Below are positions 6,381 through 15,949 of a stretch of 34,015 nucleotides of DNA, piece by piece; position 1 is the stretch's first letter; each line of letters begins with the position of its first letter. The DNA is from an uncultured Clostridia bacterium (GTDB lineage Bacteria > Bacillota > Clostridia > Oscillospirales > Acutalibacteraceae): assembly GCA_945912145.1 (NCBI GenBank), contig CAMEBF010000020.1, positions 1 through 34,015 of the forward strand, read 5' to 3'. The notes under the pieces were generated by a model that saw only the letters and a list, made by a program, of their open reading frames with translations, was not told the DNA's origin and did no database searches. The position numbers and the translations under genes are program-made.

Positions 6381-7256
6381 ATGAAAAAAGATGCAGCTCT
6401 CGTCGTCATGGCGGCCGGCATGGGCAGCCGTTTCGGCGGACTCAAGCAGATGGAACCCATTGCACCCGACGGTCGGGTCTTACTTGATTTTTCCGCCTAT
6501 GACGCCGTCAAGGCCGGCTTCACCAAAATCGTTTTTGTCATCAAGCACGAAATCGCCGAGGACTTCATTGCCATCGTCGGCAAGCGGATTGAAAAAATGA
6601 TCCCGGTCGAATACGTCTATCAGGAAACCGACAAGCTGCCGGAAGGCTTTATCTGTCCGGCCGATCGCACCAAGCCTTGGGGAACCGCGCACGCCATTCT
6701 CTGCTGCAAGGATGTGGTGAAAGAGCCGTTTGCCGTCGTCAACGCCGACGATTACTACGGCCGCACGGCATTCAAAAAGATTTACAATGAACTGACCAAG
6801 GACGACGCCGACTACTGCATGGTTGGCTTCCGCCTGAAAAACACGCTGACGGAGAACGGCTATGTCTCCCGGGGCGTCTGCGTAACGGAAAGCGGCATTC
6901 TGCAGAGCGTAACGGAGCGCACGAAGATCATGGACTGCCGCTACACGGAGGACGACGGCGCAACATGGACCGAGCTTGATCCCGATACGCTCGTTTCGAT
7001 GAATCTCTGGGGCTTCAAACCCGACATTTTCTCGTACATAGACAGCGGCTTCCGCGCATTCCTGACGGCGCATCTCTCCGAGCCGAAGTCCGAATACTAT
7101 CTGCCGACGGTGGTCTCTGAGCTGATCGCGAACGGCACAAAAAAAGTACACGTGCTCACCGCCGAAGACAAATGGTACGGCGTCACCTATAAGGAAGACA
7201 AGGATCAGGTCGTCGCTGCCATCGGCGATATGATCGCAAAAGGCTATTACGACTGA
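6381..7256 (+). CDS. Sugar-phosphate nucleotidyltransferase-like protein
   Basis: The 291-residue protein has the nucleotidyltransferase fold: VVMAAGMGSRFGGLKQ (8-23) is the nucleotide-phosphate loop with the catalytic Lys22 region, KPWGTAHA (98-105) contacts the base, and NADDYYG (121-127) holds the metal-binding aspartates. The lack of a clear hexapeptide domain fits the short group annotated only as NTP transferase. Products of such enzymes are NDP-sugars, but which sugar or nucleotide is used is not visible. GGAGG lies about 8 bases before the ATG. It is monocistronic. Confidence 0.85.
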   Translation: MKKDAALVVMAAGMGSRFGGLKQMEPIAPDGRVLLDFSAYDAVKAGFTKIVFVIKHEIAEDFIAIVGKRIEKMIPVEYVYQETDKLPEGFICPADRTKPWGTAHAILCCKDVVKEPFAVVNADDYYGRTAFKKIYNELTKDDADYCMVGFRLKNTLTENGYVSRGVCVTESGILQSVTERTKIMDCRYTEDDGATWTELDPDTLVSMNLWGFKPDIFSYIDSGFRAFLTAHLSEPKSEYYLPTVVSELIANGTKKVHVLTAEDKWYGVTYKEDKDQVVAAIGDMIAKGYYD

Positions 7257-7330
7257 CCATACAAACCGGATCAAAGTGTCGTTTATTGTGATTTCATAGG
7301 ATTTTTCTATGAAAATCTTTCCGAAAAACA

Positions 7331-7358
7331 TTGACAAAATTCCTGTTTTCATTATAAT
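7331..7358 (+). promoter_or_regulatory. Promoter of the secreted metallophosphoesterase
   Basis: TTGACA at 7331-7336 and TATAAT at 7353-7358 with a 16-bp spacer. An 8-bp AT-rich hairpin (7292-7314) upstream may end the previous transcript, though its T run is poor. Confidence 0.75.
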
Positions 7359-7400
7359 AAATTATGTCAATTCTATAGTATTTATAGGGGGTCAAAACAA

Positions 7401-8555
7401 ATGAAAAAATTCTTATCCATCATGATGAGCGTTCTCCTGCTCGTTTGCGTCATGGTGCCGATGGCATCGGCGGCCACACCGGCGGAGGAAGCAAAACTGC
7501 AGTTCCATGAGGACGGCACGTTCAAAATCATGAACTTTTCCGACATTCAGGACGGCGCCAGCCTGATGAGCCTCACGGCCGACCTGATCAAGGCTGCCAT
7601 CGAAGCCGAAGATCCCGACCTGATCATTTTGACGGGCGACAATGTTTCCGGTTACCGCACGCTTTCTGCCGCCAAGACAGAAAAGGGAATCCGTGCATAC
7701 ATGGATATTTTCGAGTCTTACGGCATTCCCGTTGCGATTGTTTTCGGCAATCACGACGAAGATCGCAGCGGTCTGACTAAGGAAGAGCAGATGGCGATCT
7801 ACAACAGCTATTCCTGCGACATTTCTTATGACGACGGCGAAGATATCTGGGGCTGCGGCACGTACAATGTCCCGATCTATTCCTCGACGGATGCAAACAA
7901 AGTCGCGTTCAACTGCTGGCTGTTCGACACCGGCGCCCGCGATGAAAACGGCGATTACGATCACATGCATCAGAACCAGCTCGACTGGTACGTCGAGAAA
8001 TCCAACGAGCTCAAGGCTGCCAACGGCGGCGAAGTCGTTCCCTCTCTTGCGTTCCAGCACATCATCGTTCCCGAAATCTTTGACGCCCTTAAAGAGGTTC
8101 CTGCCGGAACCGCAGGCGCCGTTGCAAAGTACGGCAAATATTACGTCCTGCCCGATACCGCAGCTCCCGGCAGCATTCTCGGCGAGCCCTGCTGTCCCTC
8201 CGGCGCGAACGGCGGCGAATTTGATACGCTCTTAGCACAGGGTGACGTTCTGGGTATCGTCTCCGGTCACGACCATTGCAACTCCTTCATTGTTCCCTAC
8301 AAGGGCATCGACCTGATCAACACGCCGACCTGCGGTTTCCGTTCCTACGGCGATAACGAATCCAGAGGCGTACGCGTCTTCACACTGAACGAAGCAGACC
8401 TGACGACTTATGAAACTTATGTTGTCACGTTCCCCGAACTCTTTGAGGGCAACGCCATGGCCATGTTCCGTTTCAACTTCCTTGGCATCTTCAGCCGCAT
8501 CTATGCGTACTTCAACAACCTTTGGGGTACGATCTCCAGTGCGCTGGGCATCTGA
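7401..8555 (+). CDS. Secreted calcineurin-like metallophosphoesterase
   Basis: The 384-residue protein starts with a signal peptide (MKKFLSIMMSVLLLVCVMVP, likely cut after ASA at 22-24). Metal-ligand motifs in order are FSDIQ (46-50), TGDN (78-81), GNHDE (116-120), FQH (218-220) and SGHDH (288-292). This order fits the purple-acid-phosphatase-like branch resembling Dcr2. The usual His of the first DxH motif is Gln50, which is seen in that branch. Substrate unknown; it probably acts outside the membrane. A hydrophobic C-terminal stretch (about 352-384) might hold it at the surface. Confidence 0.88.
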   Translation: MKKFLSIMMSVLLLVCVMVPMASAATPAEEAKLQFHEDGTFKIMNFSDIQDGASLMSLTADLIKAAIEAEDPDLIILTGDNVSGYRTLSAAKTEKGIRAYMDIFESYGIPVAIVFGNHDEDRSGLTKEEQMAIYNSYSCDISYDDGEDIWGCGTYNVPIYSSTDANKVAFNCWLFDTGARDENGDYDHMHQNQLDWYVEKSNELKAANGGEVVPSLAFQHIIVPEIFDALKEVPAGTAGAVAKYGKYYVLPDTAAPGSILGEPCCPSGANGGEFDTLLAQGDVLGIVSGHDHCNSFIVPYKGIDLINTPTCGFRSYGDNESRGVRVFTLNEADLTTYETYVVTFPELFEGNAMAMFRFNFLGIFSRIYAYFNNLWGTISSALGI

Positions 8556-8571
8556 TATAACGAAAAAATTT

Positions 8572-8600
8572 GAGACCGCTCTTTCGGGCGGTCTCTTGTT
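8572..8600. terminator. Bidirectional terminator between metallophosphoesterase and clpB
   Basis: GAGACCGC (8572-8579) pairs with GCGGTCTC (8588-8595), extended inward by two more pairs around TTTC. Plus-strand T residues follow, and an A-rich run before the stem gives T residues on the minus strand, so it can serve both convergent genes. Confidence 0.85.
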
Positions 8601-8607
8601 ATTTCTA

Positions 8608-11190
8608 TCAACGGCAGATCAGTTCGCCGTTCACGGCGTCCACCGTAAGGGTATCACCGACGTTCAGACTGCCGCGCAGAATCGTTCTGGCAAGCAGCGT
8701 TTCCACGCTCGACTGCAAATACCGACGAAGCGGTCTCGCGCCGTAAAGCGGATCGTAACCGCGGTCGATAATCAGCGATTTCGCCGCCGGTGTGATTTCA
8801 AGATTCAGCGAACGCTCAGCCAGACGCTGGCGCAGGGAGTTGGTCATGATATCAATAATCCCCGTCAGATTCTCTTTCGTCAGCGGACGGAACATGATGA
8901 TCTCATCCAGACGGTTCAGGAATTCGGGACGGAACGAACGGTGCAACTCCGCCATGACGGCGTCTTTCGCGCTGTCGGCAATCGAACCGTCCGCCTCAAT
9001 GCCGTCGAGCAGATACTGACTGCCGAGATTCGAGGTCAGGATGATGATGGTGTTCTTGAAGTCAACGGTGCGTCCCTGTGAATCGGTGATGCGGCCGTCG
9101 TCCAGAATCTGGAGCAAGATATTGAACACATCGGGATGCGCCTTTTCAATCTCATCAAACAGCACGACGCTGTAGGGCTTGCGGCGCACGGCTTCGGTCA
9201 GTTGGCCGCCCTCATCGTAGCCGACATATCCGGGAGGCGCGCCGATCAGACGCGAAACGGAGAATTTCTCCATATACTCGGTCATATCGATCCGGACAAT
9301 GTTGTGTTCGTCGTCAAACAGGCATTCGGCAAGCGACTTTGCAAGCTCCGTTTTGCCCACGCCGGTCGGACCTAAAAACAGGAACGAACCGATGGGACGG
9401 TTGGGATCGGCGATACCGGCACGCGAACGCAGAATCGCTTCGGTCACTTTCTGCACCGCTTCGTCCTGACCGACGACGCGTTTATGCAGGAAGCTATCAA
9501 GGTGCAGCAGTTTTTCGCGTTCACCCTCCATCAATCTCGCCACAGGGATACCCGTCCAGCGCGCCACGATTCCCGAGATTTCCTCTTCGGTCACGGTGTC
9601 GTGCACCATGGTGTTCTGCTTCGCTTCTTCGGAGGATTTTTCCGCTTCTTCGAGCTGTTTCTCAAGTGCCGGAAGATCGGAATACCGCAGCTTCGCCGCC
9701 TTTTCATATTCGTAATGCAGCTGCGCGTTTTCAATATCGGCGTGCATCTGCTCGATCTGCGCTTTCAGATCCTTGACGCGGTTCACATCTTTTTTCTCTT
9801 TTTCCCAACGGGCTTTCTGCGCGTTGAAATTTTCTTTCAGATTGGCAAGCTCCTCACGCAGCTTCTCCAGACGGTCGCGGCTGAGCTGATCCTCTTCCTT
9901 TTTCAGCGCCATTTCTTCGATTTCCATCTGCATGATCTTACGGCGCACACCGTCCAGCTCTTCGGGCATGGAATCGATTTCCGTACGCACCTGCGCACAG
10001 GCTTCATCGACCAGATCGATGGCCTTATCCGGCAGAAAACGGTCGCTGATATAGCGGTCGGACAGCGTCGCGGCGGCAACCAGCGCGTTATCGTGAATCC
10101 GTACGCCGTGATAGACCTCATACCGTTCTTTCAGTCCGCGCAGAATGGAAATGGCGTCCTCGACGGTCGGCTCGTCCACCTGAACCGGCTGGAAACGACG
10201 CTCAAGAGCCGCGTCCTTCTCAATATATTTCCGGTATTCGTCAAGCGTTGTCGCGCCGATACAGTGCAGCTCGCCTCTTGCCAGCATGGGCTTCAAAAGG
10301 TTTCCTGCGTCCATGCTGCCTTCGGTTTTGCCTGCGCCGACGATCGTATGCAGTTCGTCGATAAACAGCAGGATTCTGCCCTCACTGCGGCGGATCTCCT
10401 CGAGCACCGCTTTCAGACGCTCCTCAAATTCACCGCGGTATTTCGCGCCGGCAATCAGCGCGCCCATATCGAGTGAGAAGATGGTCTTGTCTTTCAGCCC
10501 CTCGGGAACGTCGCCCCGGACGATTCTCTGCGCGAGTCCCTCGGCGATGGCGGTTTTACCGACGCCGGGCTCGCCGATCAGAACGGGATTATTCTTCGTC
10601 TTACGGGACAGAATGCGGATCACATTGCGTATTTCGGTATCTCTGCCGATCACGGGGTCGAGCTCGTTCTTCCGGGCGCGCTCCACCAGATCCGTGCCGT
10701 ATTTACTCAGCGCGTCGTACGTGTCCTCCGGATTATCGCCGGTCACAGGTGCACTTTTCACTTTGGTCAGCTCCTGCATAAAGCCCTTTTTCGTGATACC
10801 GTGGTCGGAAAACAAGCTCCGGATTGCAGGCGTCGCGGCAGAGAAGATACCGAGCATCAGATGTTCTACCGAGACATATTCGTCCCCCATCGCTTTCGCC
10901 TGCTTCTGCGCTTCGGTCAGCGCACGGTCGGTCTCTTTTGCGAGATAGACCTCACTCTCACTCCCGAGCTTTGGGAAACCGGAAATAGCCGACGCCAACT
11001 CAGAAAGCAGCGTACGGCAATCCGCCCCCATTTTGCTCAGTAGCGACGGGATCAGACCGCCGTCCTGATCGATCAGCGCATAGAGCAGATGCTCCGGCAT
11101 CAGGCTCTGATTGCGGTTTTCCTGCGCCATTGTCTGCGCGGCCTGAATCGCCTCCAGGCTTTTTTGCGTAAATTGCTGTGCGTTCATCAT
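8608..11190 (-). CDS. clpB: ATP-dependent disaggregase ClpB
   Basis: The 860-residue Hsp100 chaperone resolves protein aggregates with the DnaK system. In order: Clp N-domain (1-145), first AAA+ module with Walker A GEPGVGKT (206-213) and Walker B ILLFIDE (273-279), a ClpB-specific coiled-coil middle domain (about 410-525), second AAA+ module with GPTGVGKT (607-614) and pore loop GYVGYDEGG, then the C-terminal D2-small domain. The middle domain and length separate it from ClpC and ClpA. GGAGGAGG (11199-11206) supports the ATG at 11190; an ATG at 11187 is also possible. hsp20 lies upstream, with a terminator hairpin between them. Confidence 0.97.
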   Translation of the reverse strand: MMNAQQFTQKSLEAIQAAQTMAQENRNQSLMPEHLLYALIDQDGGLIPSLLSKMGADCRTLLSELASAISGFPKLGSESEVYLAKETDRALTEAQKQAKAMGDEYVSVEHLMLGIFSAATPAIRSLFSDHGITKKGFMQELTKVKSAPVTGDNPEDTYDALSKYGTDLVERARKNELDPVIGRDTEIRNVIRILSRKTKNNPVLIGEPGVGKTAIAEGLAQRIVRGDVPEGLKDKTIFSLDMGALIAGAKYRGEFEERLKAVLEEIRRSEGRILLFIDELHTIVGAGKTEGSMDAGNLLKPMLARGELHCIGATTLDEYRKYIEKDAALERRFQPVQVDEPTVEDAISILRGLKERYEVYHGVRIHDNALVAAATLSDRYISDRFLPDKAIDLVDEACAQVRTEIDSMPEELDGVRRKIMQMEIEEMALKKEEDQLSRDRLEKLREELANLKENFNAQKARWEKEKKDVNRVKDLKAQIEQMHADIENAQLHYEYEKAAKLRYSDLPALEKQLEEAEKSSEEAKQNTMVHDTVTEEEISGIVARWTGIPVARLMEGEREKLLHLDSFLHKRVVGQDEAVQKVTEAILRSRAGIADPNRPIGSFLFLGPTGVGKTELAKSLAECLFDDEHNIVRIDMTEYMEKFSVSRLIGAPPGYVGYDEGGQLTEAVRRKPYSVVLFDEIEKAHPDVFNILLQILDDGRITDSQGRTVDFKNTIIILTSNLGSQYLLDGIEADGSIADSAKDAVMAELHRSFRPEFLNRLDEIIMFRPLTKENLTGIIDIMTNSLRQRLAERSLNLEITPAAKSLIIDRGYDPLYGARPLRRYLQSSVETLLARTILRGSLNVGDTLTVDAVNGELICR

Positions 11191-11207
11191 ATAAAATTCC
11201 TCCTCCC

Positions 11208-11229
11208 GATCAGATACGTTTTTCTGATC
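11208..11229 (-). promoter_or_regulatory. Small hairpin abutting the clpB ribosome-binding site
   Basis: GATCAG and CTGATC (6 bp) flank a 10-nt loop and end one base before the GGGAGGAGG of clpB. It leaves the Shine-Dalgarno exposed, so it may position ribosomes or protect the 5' end of a processed clpB mRNA. Function is inference. Confidence 0.4.
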
Positions 11230-11240
11230 CTGCTGTTTTC

Positions 11241-11275
11241 AAAAACGGGAACCGCCCCGAAAAGAGCGATTCCCG
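11241..11275 (-). terminator. Terminator or attenuator between hsp20 and clpB
   Basis: On the minus strand CGGGAATCGC pairs with GCGGTTCCCG (10 bp, one wobble) around a 10-nt loop and is followed by TTTTT. There is no room for a normal promoter between it and clpB, so clpB is probably expressed by read-through. Confidence 0.75.
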
Positions 11276-11296
11276 AGCATCGGCCTTCAGCGGCCG

Positions 11297-11755
11297 TTAT
11301 TCTATTTCAAGGTGTTTGCCCTTTTCTGCGATTTCCGGTTTCTTCGGCAAAGTCAGCTTCAGAACGCCGTCCTCGTATTTCGCCTTGATGCCGTCGGTAT
11401 CGACGCCGGAGACGTCAAACTGTCTGCAGTACGAACCGTACGAACGCTCGCAGCGGATATATTTATGCTTTTTATCCTTTTCCTCATGTTCCGAATGACG
11501 CTCCGCCTTGATGGTAAGCAGATTGCCGTCGATATCCAGATGGATATCGCCCTTTGAGAAACCGGGCAGATCGGCTTCGATCAGATAACTGTCGCCCTCG
11601 TCCTTGATATCGGTCTTGAATTCTGCCAGCGCGGAAGTACCGAAGTAATCGAACGGGTCATCAAAGAAATGCTTCTCGAAATCTTCCATTTCGCGGAACG
11701 GGTTGTAGCCGGAAAGGTTTTGATTGTTTTTACGATAAGGTCTTAATTCGAACAT
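11297..11755 (-). CDS. Small heat shock protein (Hsp20/alpha-crystallin)
   Basis: The 152-residue protein has an alpha-crystallin domain from about residue 45 to 145, with EADLPGFSKGDIHLDIDGN, then LTIKAERH and the closing AKYEDGVLKLTLPK (125-138). It is an ATP-independent holdase that keeps denatured proteins soluble for ClpB/DnaK. The start is ATG 11755 with GGAGG 7 bases upstream; the frame extends six codons further without a better site. It lies about 210 bp downstream of a perfect CIRCE, so HrcA repression is expected. Confidence 0.95.
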   Translation of the reverse strand: MFELRPYRKNNQNLSGYNPFREMEDFEKHFFDDPFDYFGTSALAEFKTDIKDEGDSYLIEADLPGFSKGDIHLDIDGNLLTIKAERHSEHEEKDKKHKYIRCERSYGSYCRQFDVSGVDTDGIKAKYEDGVLKLTLPKKPEIAEKGKHLEIE

Positions 11756-11967
11756 ATAAATTCCTCCGATCAAAATTTAAAATGATAAAAATTGCGATCC
11801 AAAAAATTTATGCATTCGGTCAGGATTCGTCAGGTTACCGGATGTCTCTTTCTATCCCATTGGTCTCACCTTGCTTGCTTCAATTTGTTGATTTTCTCTT
11901 TCAACACCTCTTATTATACCCCTTTATATTACATCGAAATGATGATTCTGTGAACATTTCGTTAATT
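11756..11967 (-). promoter_or_regulatory. Long leader of hsp20
   Basis: This 212-bp gap has no gene. On the minus strand TTCACA (11949-11954) and TAATAT (11926-11931) are 17 bp apart, and a separate TATAAT (11913-11918) lacks a good -35; which is used is unclear. An imperfect 8-bp hairpin spans 11813-11844. Near the ribosome-binding site AAATT and AATTT flank GGAGG, with T runs upstream, so a temperature-sensitive structure is possible. Confidence 0.5.
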
Positions 11968-11994
11968 TTAGCACTCTCATATTGAGAGTGCTAA
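11968..11994 (-). promoter_or_regulatory. CIRCE operator (HrcA binding site)
   Basis: TTAGCACTC, nine bases, GAGTGCTAA: an exact match to the CIRCE consensus with the standard 9-bp spacer. HrcA binds it to repress heat-shock genes. Divergent use is excluded, because the only gene starting nearby is hsp20 on the minus strand. Confidence 0.97.
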
Positions 11995-12017
11995 TTTTTT
12001 ATCTTTATTTTCTTTTA

Positions 12018-13385
12018 TTATGACTCCAGCGACAGCCGAACCCGGTCAAGTCCACTTTCCGATTTCAGCCAGTTCTCGATAATCTGAAGCTCTTCGTCGG
12101 TCATGTTCTCTTTCGTCTTCGCAATCAGAAGAACGGAATCGCCTTCGACGTCCGAAACCTTACCGCAGGTACAGCCACTCAGCTTCGGGAAAATCGTTTC
12201 GGCCTTCTGTGCAATTGCGCGGTAATCCGTCTCGACGGCCACGCTGTTTTCCAATTTGCTTGTCATTTCATCGAGCTGCGTCTGCTGTTCAGCGACCTGC
12301 TGCTGCAAATCCGCGATCGTCTTTTCCTGTAGCGCGATCGTAATCTTATCGGTATTTTCACCGTCGGTATCACCCGCCAGCACCGAATTCTGCGTGACGC
12401 GCAGCGTATAACTGCCCAGATTGTAATGGCCGAGCTGTTTTTCAAGCATGGCGATGGTGTCCTGCGAGATCGGCGTACCGACCAGCGAAACGGCAATCTG
12501 CTTATCCGTCGTATCCACATTGCTCTGGACGAGCTGCGTATCGCTGAAAACAAATTCCGTCCTGAGATAATTCTCCACACATTGTTTCATATAGGAATGA
12601 TACACCGTGTTCGCACCGATGATGAGGCTCGGAATGACCGTGACAATCGTAATGGTCATAATGATGCGGTTGATTTTTTTCTGCCGTTTATCATCAAAAA
12701 TCGCATGCTTCGGAACGCCCAGAAGCGTAATCACCAGGGCGGCGGACAACGCGATGAAAAGCGTATTGATGAGAAACAGATAAAACGCGCCTAAAATGAA
12801 TTTCGCCTGAAGTGTCGCCAGACCGTAGCCGACGGTGCAAAGCGGCGGCATCAGAGCCGTTGCGATGGCAACGCCGGGAATGACGTTGCCTTTTTTCTGT
12901 CGCGTATTGCCGATAATGCCGGCAATGCCGCCGAAAAGCGCAATCAACACGTCCCAGATCGTCGGATTGATACGGGCAATCATTTCGGTCGTCGGCTCAT
13001 CCAGAGGCGAAATAAAAAAATAAATCGTTGACGCGATCAGACTGATGGCAACCTGCGTGCCGAAACGGCTGAACGCCTTTCTCAGCATAGAGAGATCGCG
13101 CACGGCAAGCGAATACCCCATTGCCAAAATCGCGCTCATGAGCGGCGAAATCAGCATTGCGCCGATGATGACCGCCGTCGAATTGACGTTCAGTCCGATG
13201 GACGCAATCAAAATAGCCAGCATCAGAATCCACATGTTCGAGCCGTGGATGACGGTGTTTTCCTCCATCATCCGATCGATCTCTTCGCAGCTCATCATGT
13301 CGCCGCGGATGTCAAACAGATTCCGGAAATACTCCTTGATTCCCTTGCGGATTCCCGCTGGAATCCTTTTTTCTTCATCCTGCAT
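12018..13385 (-). CDS. DUF389 family membrane protein
   Basis: The 455-residue protein has a DUF389 (PF04087) membrane core: SIGLNVNSTAVIIGAMLISP, then LMSAI, followed by FGGIAGIIGNTRQKKGNVIPG and IATALMPPLCTVGYGL. About six to seven membrane segments are followed by a soluble, partly coiled-coil C-terminal region (about 290-455). No reaction is established for the family. ATG 13385 is chosen because the longer frame would overlap the upstream gene and lacks a ribosome-binding site. It starts 34 bp after the DUF308 gene and is likely co-transcribed with it. Confidence 0.85.
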   Translation of the reverse strand: MQDEEKRIPAGIRKGIKEYFRNLFDIRGDMMSCEEIDRMMEENTVIHGSNMWILMLAILIASIGLNVNSTAVIIGAMLISPLMSAILAMGYSLAVRDLSMLRKAFSRFGTQVAISLIASTIYFFISPLDEPTTEMIARINPTIWDVLIALFGGIAGIIGNTRQKKGNVIPGVAIATALMPPLCTVGYGLATLQAKFILGAFYLFLINTLFIALSAALVITLLGVPKHAIFDDKRQKKINRIIMTITIVTVIPSLIIGANTVYHSYMKQCVENYLRTEFVFSDTQLVQSNVDTTDKQIAVSLVGTPISQDTIAMLEKQLGHYNLGSYTLRVTQNSVLAGDTDGENTDKITIALQEKTIADLQQQVAEQQTQLDEMTSKLENSVAVETDYRAIAQKAETIFPKLSGCTCGKVSDVEGDSVLLIAKTKENMTDEELQIIENWLKSESGLDRVRLSLES

Positions 13386-13419
13386 TTTTAGCAAGTCCTT
13401 TCCGCATTTGTGGTATTCT

Positions 13420-13962
13420 TCACCATTCCGAACGACTGCGAGATAGCAGCGCAACACCGTCCGCAACAGCTTCGACGAGCAGCGTAATACCGATGAATCG
13501 CCACAGAATCGTGGTTGTTTCAAAAGGATTGCAGATGATCACAAGCGCGCCGGCGATCGCGAGGACTGCAGTAGCAGCGTCGATCCACCAGCCACGGCTT
13601 TTCAGACGAATGCTGTCAACGGCCTGCTGCGTTTTGATAAGGCCGGTCACCAGAATCGTAAGGCCGTAGACCAGCGTCAGGACGGAAAAGGTCTTGACAA
13701 ACCATGCGGAACGGAAGACCAGAAACAGGCCGAGAATCAGCGCGGCAAGCCCCGCCGTCAGCTTTCGGCCGAGAGCCGCCTCAAGGGCGTTCGTCTGAAA
13801 GTAGCGGACGACCAGCCAGATACCGACAGCGATCAGCAAAACACCGACTGCGATCATGATTCCCGACGTAAAACCCATCGGATCGATCAGCAAAAGAATC
13901 CCGATCTGCAACTCAAACAGACATAAAAGAATGCTGAAACCATGTTGTTTCAGAATGTTCAT
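13420..13962 (-). CDS. DUF308/HdeD-like membrane protein
   Basis: The 180-residue protein has six hydrophobic helices in three repeated pairs, as in the HdeD/DUF308 family (GIMIAVGVLLIAVGIWLVVR, GLAALILGLFLVFRSAW, WWIDAATAVLAIAGALVII). HdeD is linked to acid resistance in enterics; the role here is unknown. ATG 13962 has AGGTG six bases upstream; an in-frame GTG at 13971 is less likely. It pairs with the DUF389 gene. Confidence 0.8.
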   Translation of the reverse strand: MNILKQHGFSILLCLFELQIGILLLIDPMGFTSGIMIAVGVLLIAVGIWLVVRYFQTNALEAALGRKLTAGLAALILGLFLVFRSAWFVKTFSVLTLVYGLTILVTGLIKTQQAVDSIRLKSRGWWIDAATAVLAIAGALVIICNPFETTTILWRFIGITLLVEAVADGVALLSRSRSEW

Positions 13963-13991
13963 AAAAGTCACCTGACTCCCTTATCGTCAAA

Positions 13992-14005
13992 GCGTCACGC
14001 GACGC
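13992..14005 (-). terminator. Weak hairpin after the alpha/beta hydrolase gene
   Basis: GCGTC/GACGC with a 4-nt loop followed by TTTGACG on the minus strand, 42 bp past the hydrolase stop. The stem is short and the T run poor, so it may not terminate. Confidence 0.35.
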
Positions 14006-14047
14006 CTCCTGCTGTTTCTGCAGGCTGCGCCGACGGAACACAAAAAA

Positions 14048-15004
14048 TCACATTTCCATATATTTTTCGGCAAAGGCGTCCATCGTGCCAAAATACAGCT
14101 CGGCGTCCTTGGCGGCACAGCCTGCGTGAACGGCGTCGGGAATCACCAGTTGTTCCTTTTCGGCGGCGCAGGCAGCGACAAGCTCATCGGACATCGTGTA
14201 CGGCACCATATCGTCGTCCGTCCCCTGAATGAACAGCGTCGGCGTACTCGAACGGGCAACAGCCTCTTTCGGCGAGCACTTCTTGAAATCGAAATTGCCT
14301 CTGATACGCGAAACGGCGTTGACAGCCGCTAAAATCGGATCGGGCGATATCTTTGCGACGTTCTTGATCTGACTGCTGTAAATATCCCAGCAGGAGGTGT
14401 AACCGCAGTCCGCGACAGCACATCTGACATTTTCGGGGAGCGATTCACCCGTTGTCAGCATCACCGTCGCCGCACCCATCGAAACACCGTGCAGCAGAAT
14501 GCGGCAATCGGGCTCCATGCGTGCGAGAAAATCGATCCACGCTAAAATAATATCCTTATCATAATAGCCCATCGAGCAATAACGGTTTTCATCGTGTTCA
14601 TGGGCGCGCATCTGCACAAAAACAACGCTGTAGCCCTTTTCATACAAATGCTTTGCGTACGGCGCTTCGGCTCTGGCGTCACCGCGATATCCATGCGCAC
14701 AGATCAGCCATTTTCCCGTATCATGCGGATTTTTCAGAATATAGCCGTGGACGGTTTTACCGTCCCGCGAAGTGGCCGTAACATCGGGCAGCTTCAGATT
14801 GTCATACCATTCATAAGCGTCCACATACAACGGCGCGTGCAAGAGTACGTCCATCATTTTCTGATCTTCTATATGAAAACGCGCAACCATCTTATTGGCG
14901 AACTTGATATTCAATATACTTTCATACAAAAGTTCCGACAGTCCGGCAGCGGCAAGCACGCCTGCACCTGTCACAGCGAGAGCTACTTTTGCAGATTTTT
15001 TCAT
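14048..15004 (-). CDS. Membrane-anchored alpha/beta hydrolase
   Basis: The 318-residue protein has an N-terminal hydrophobic helix (about 5-25) and an alpha/beta hydrolase domain: oxyanion region WLICAHGYRGDA (99-110), nucleophile elbow HGVSMG with Ser175, an acid in the GTDDDMVP run (261-268), and His293. It resembles Bacillus YqkD-type hydrolases of unknown substrate. ATG 15004 follows AAAGGAAG; the frame extends upstream without support. A terminator of the upstream gene and its own promoter make it monocistronic. Confidence 0.88.
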   Translation of the reverse strand: MKKSAKVALAVTGAGVLAAAGLSELLYESILNIKFANKMVARFHIEDQKMMDVLLHAPLYVDAYEWYDNLKLPDVTATSRDGKTVHGYILKNPHDTGKWLICAHGYRGDARAEAPYAKHLYEKGYSVVFVQMRAHEHDENRYCSMGYYDKDIILAWIDFLARMEPDCRILLHGVSMGAATVMLTTGESLPENVRCAVADCGYTSCWDIYSSQIKNVAKISPDPILAAVNAVSRIRGNFDFKKCSPKEAVARSSTPTLFIQGTDDDMVPYTMSDELVAACAAEKEQLVIPDAVHAGCAAKDAELYFGTMDAFAEKYMEM

Positions 15005-15025
15005 GGATAACACTTCCTTTGTTGT

Positions 15026-15054
15026 ATCATAGCATAATTTTTCGGTCACTGCAA
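15026..15054 (-). promoter_or_regulatory. Promoter of the alpha/beta hydrolase
   Basis: On the minus strand TTGCAG (15049-15054) and TATGAT (15026-15031) have a 17-bp spacer. Confidence 0.75.
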
Positions 15055-15086
15055 GAGAATGATGAAAAACAGAACAACAAAAATAC

Positions 15087-15112
15087 AGCGCCGAGAGTTT
15101 TCTCTCAGCGCT
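15087..15112 (-). terminator. Terminator of the zinc-ribbon membrane protein gene
   Basis: An 11-bp stem (AGCGCTGAGAG with CTCTCGGCGCT, one wobble) and AAAA loop on the minus strand, followed by GTATTTTTG. A T-rich flank on the other side could make it work in both directions. Confidence 0.9.
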
Positions 15113-15127
15113 TATTTTTATATTTGA

Positions 15128-15916
15128 TTATTCCGCTACAGGTTCCGCTTCCGCGTCCACCTTTGAACGCTCATCGTACGAAACAAGGAACTCGGAAAGG
15201 TCTTTATATTTGACCTTGACGTTCTTTTTCTTAAAGATCACATTGATTACGATCTCTGCAACAAAGGCAAGAGCCACGCCGAGAATGCCCCACGGCACAA
15301 CCGTGCCGGAAAAAACCTCGGGGTACGCGCCGCTGAGAGACGAAGTCCAGACCGCGAATGTGACCGCGCCGACAACGGTGAAGAACAGACCGATCGATGC
15401 GACGGTGATATTGCGCCGGATGCCGCGTTTCCCGCAGGCAACGATCAGGTCAAACAAATTCAAGAGCGCCATCAACAGCACCAGAACGAAACTGATCAGC
15501 GCGACGAGATAGCAGATATACGCCGTTCCGGCCTTGGCACTTCCCGTCATCGCCATCAGGAAATCGAAATCCAGATTCATAAAGACCTTGGAAATGATCG
15601 AAACAAGATTGACCGTGACCTTTTCCGTAAAATACGGCAGATTCACGACGATCTTCCCCATCGGCAGCAGCATCGCCAGAATAGGCAGGACGCAGATCAC
15701 AAGCCTCGTAATGGCAAGAGGCGAGCCGACCGTCGCGGCTTTCAGCCGGTCGAGACGGGGCTGGAACGTCGCGTGTTCAAACTCCGCTTTATCCGCTTCC
15801 TTCTTGAGCGAATCCTCCATCCCGTAGTATACAAGATTGATGCCGCAGACCGGACATTCCGGTTTGATGTCGATCATCGAAAGTTTATAGCCGCATTTTT
15901 GACAATAAGATGCCAT
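15128..15916 (-). CDS. Zinc-ribbon membrane protein
   Basis: The 262-residue protein starts with a zinc ribbon (YCQKCGYKL, Cys5 and Cys8; CPVCG, Cys22 and Cys25), then a charged linker, four hydrophobic segments between about 75 and 230, and an acidic cytoplasmic tail. Function not recognised. The ATG at 15916 has GGAG seven bases upstream, whereas an ATG at 15922 would sit only two bases from it. It has its own promoter and terminator. Confidence 0.8.
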   Translation of the reverse strand: MASYCQKCGYKLSMIDIKPECPVCGINLVYYGMEDSLKKEADKAEFEHATFQPRLDRLKAATVGSPLAITRLVICVLPILAMLLPMGKIVVNLPYFTEKVTVNLVSIISKVFMNLDFDFLMAMTGSAKAGTAYICYLVALISFVLVLLMALLNLFDLIVACGKRGIRRNITVASIGLFFTVVGAVTFAVWTSSLSGAYPEVFSGTVVPWGILGVALAFVAEIVINVIFKKKNVKVKYKDLSEFLVSYDERSKVDAEAEPVAE

Positions 15917-15949
15917 GAGCATTCTCCATTCGCGTTAAAGTACCCTATG

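Noticed and set aside
11968-11994. CIRCE hairpin as terminator of the DUF389 gene
   Set aside because: It matches the operator consensus exactly and has no T run on the minus strand after the stem, so operator is the better call; a minor terminating effect cannot be excluded.
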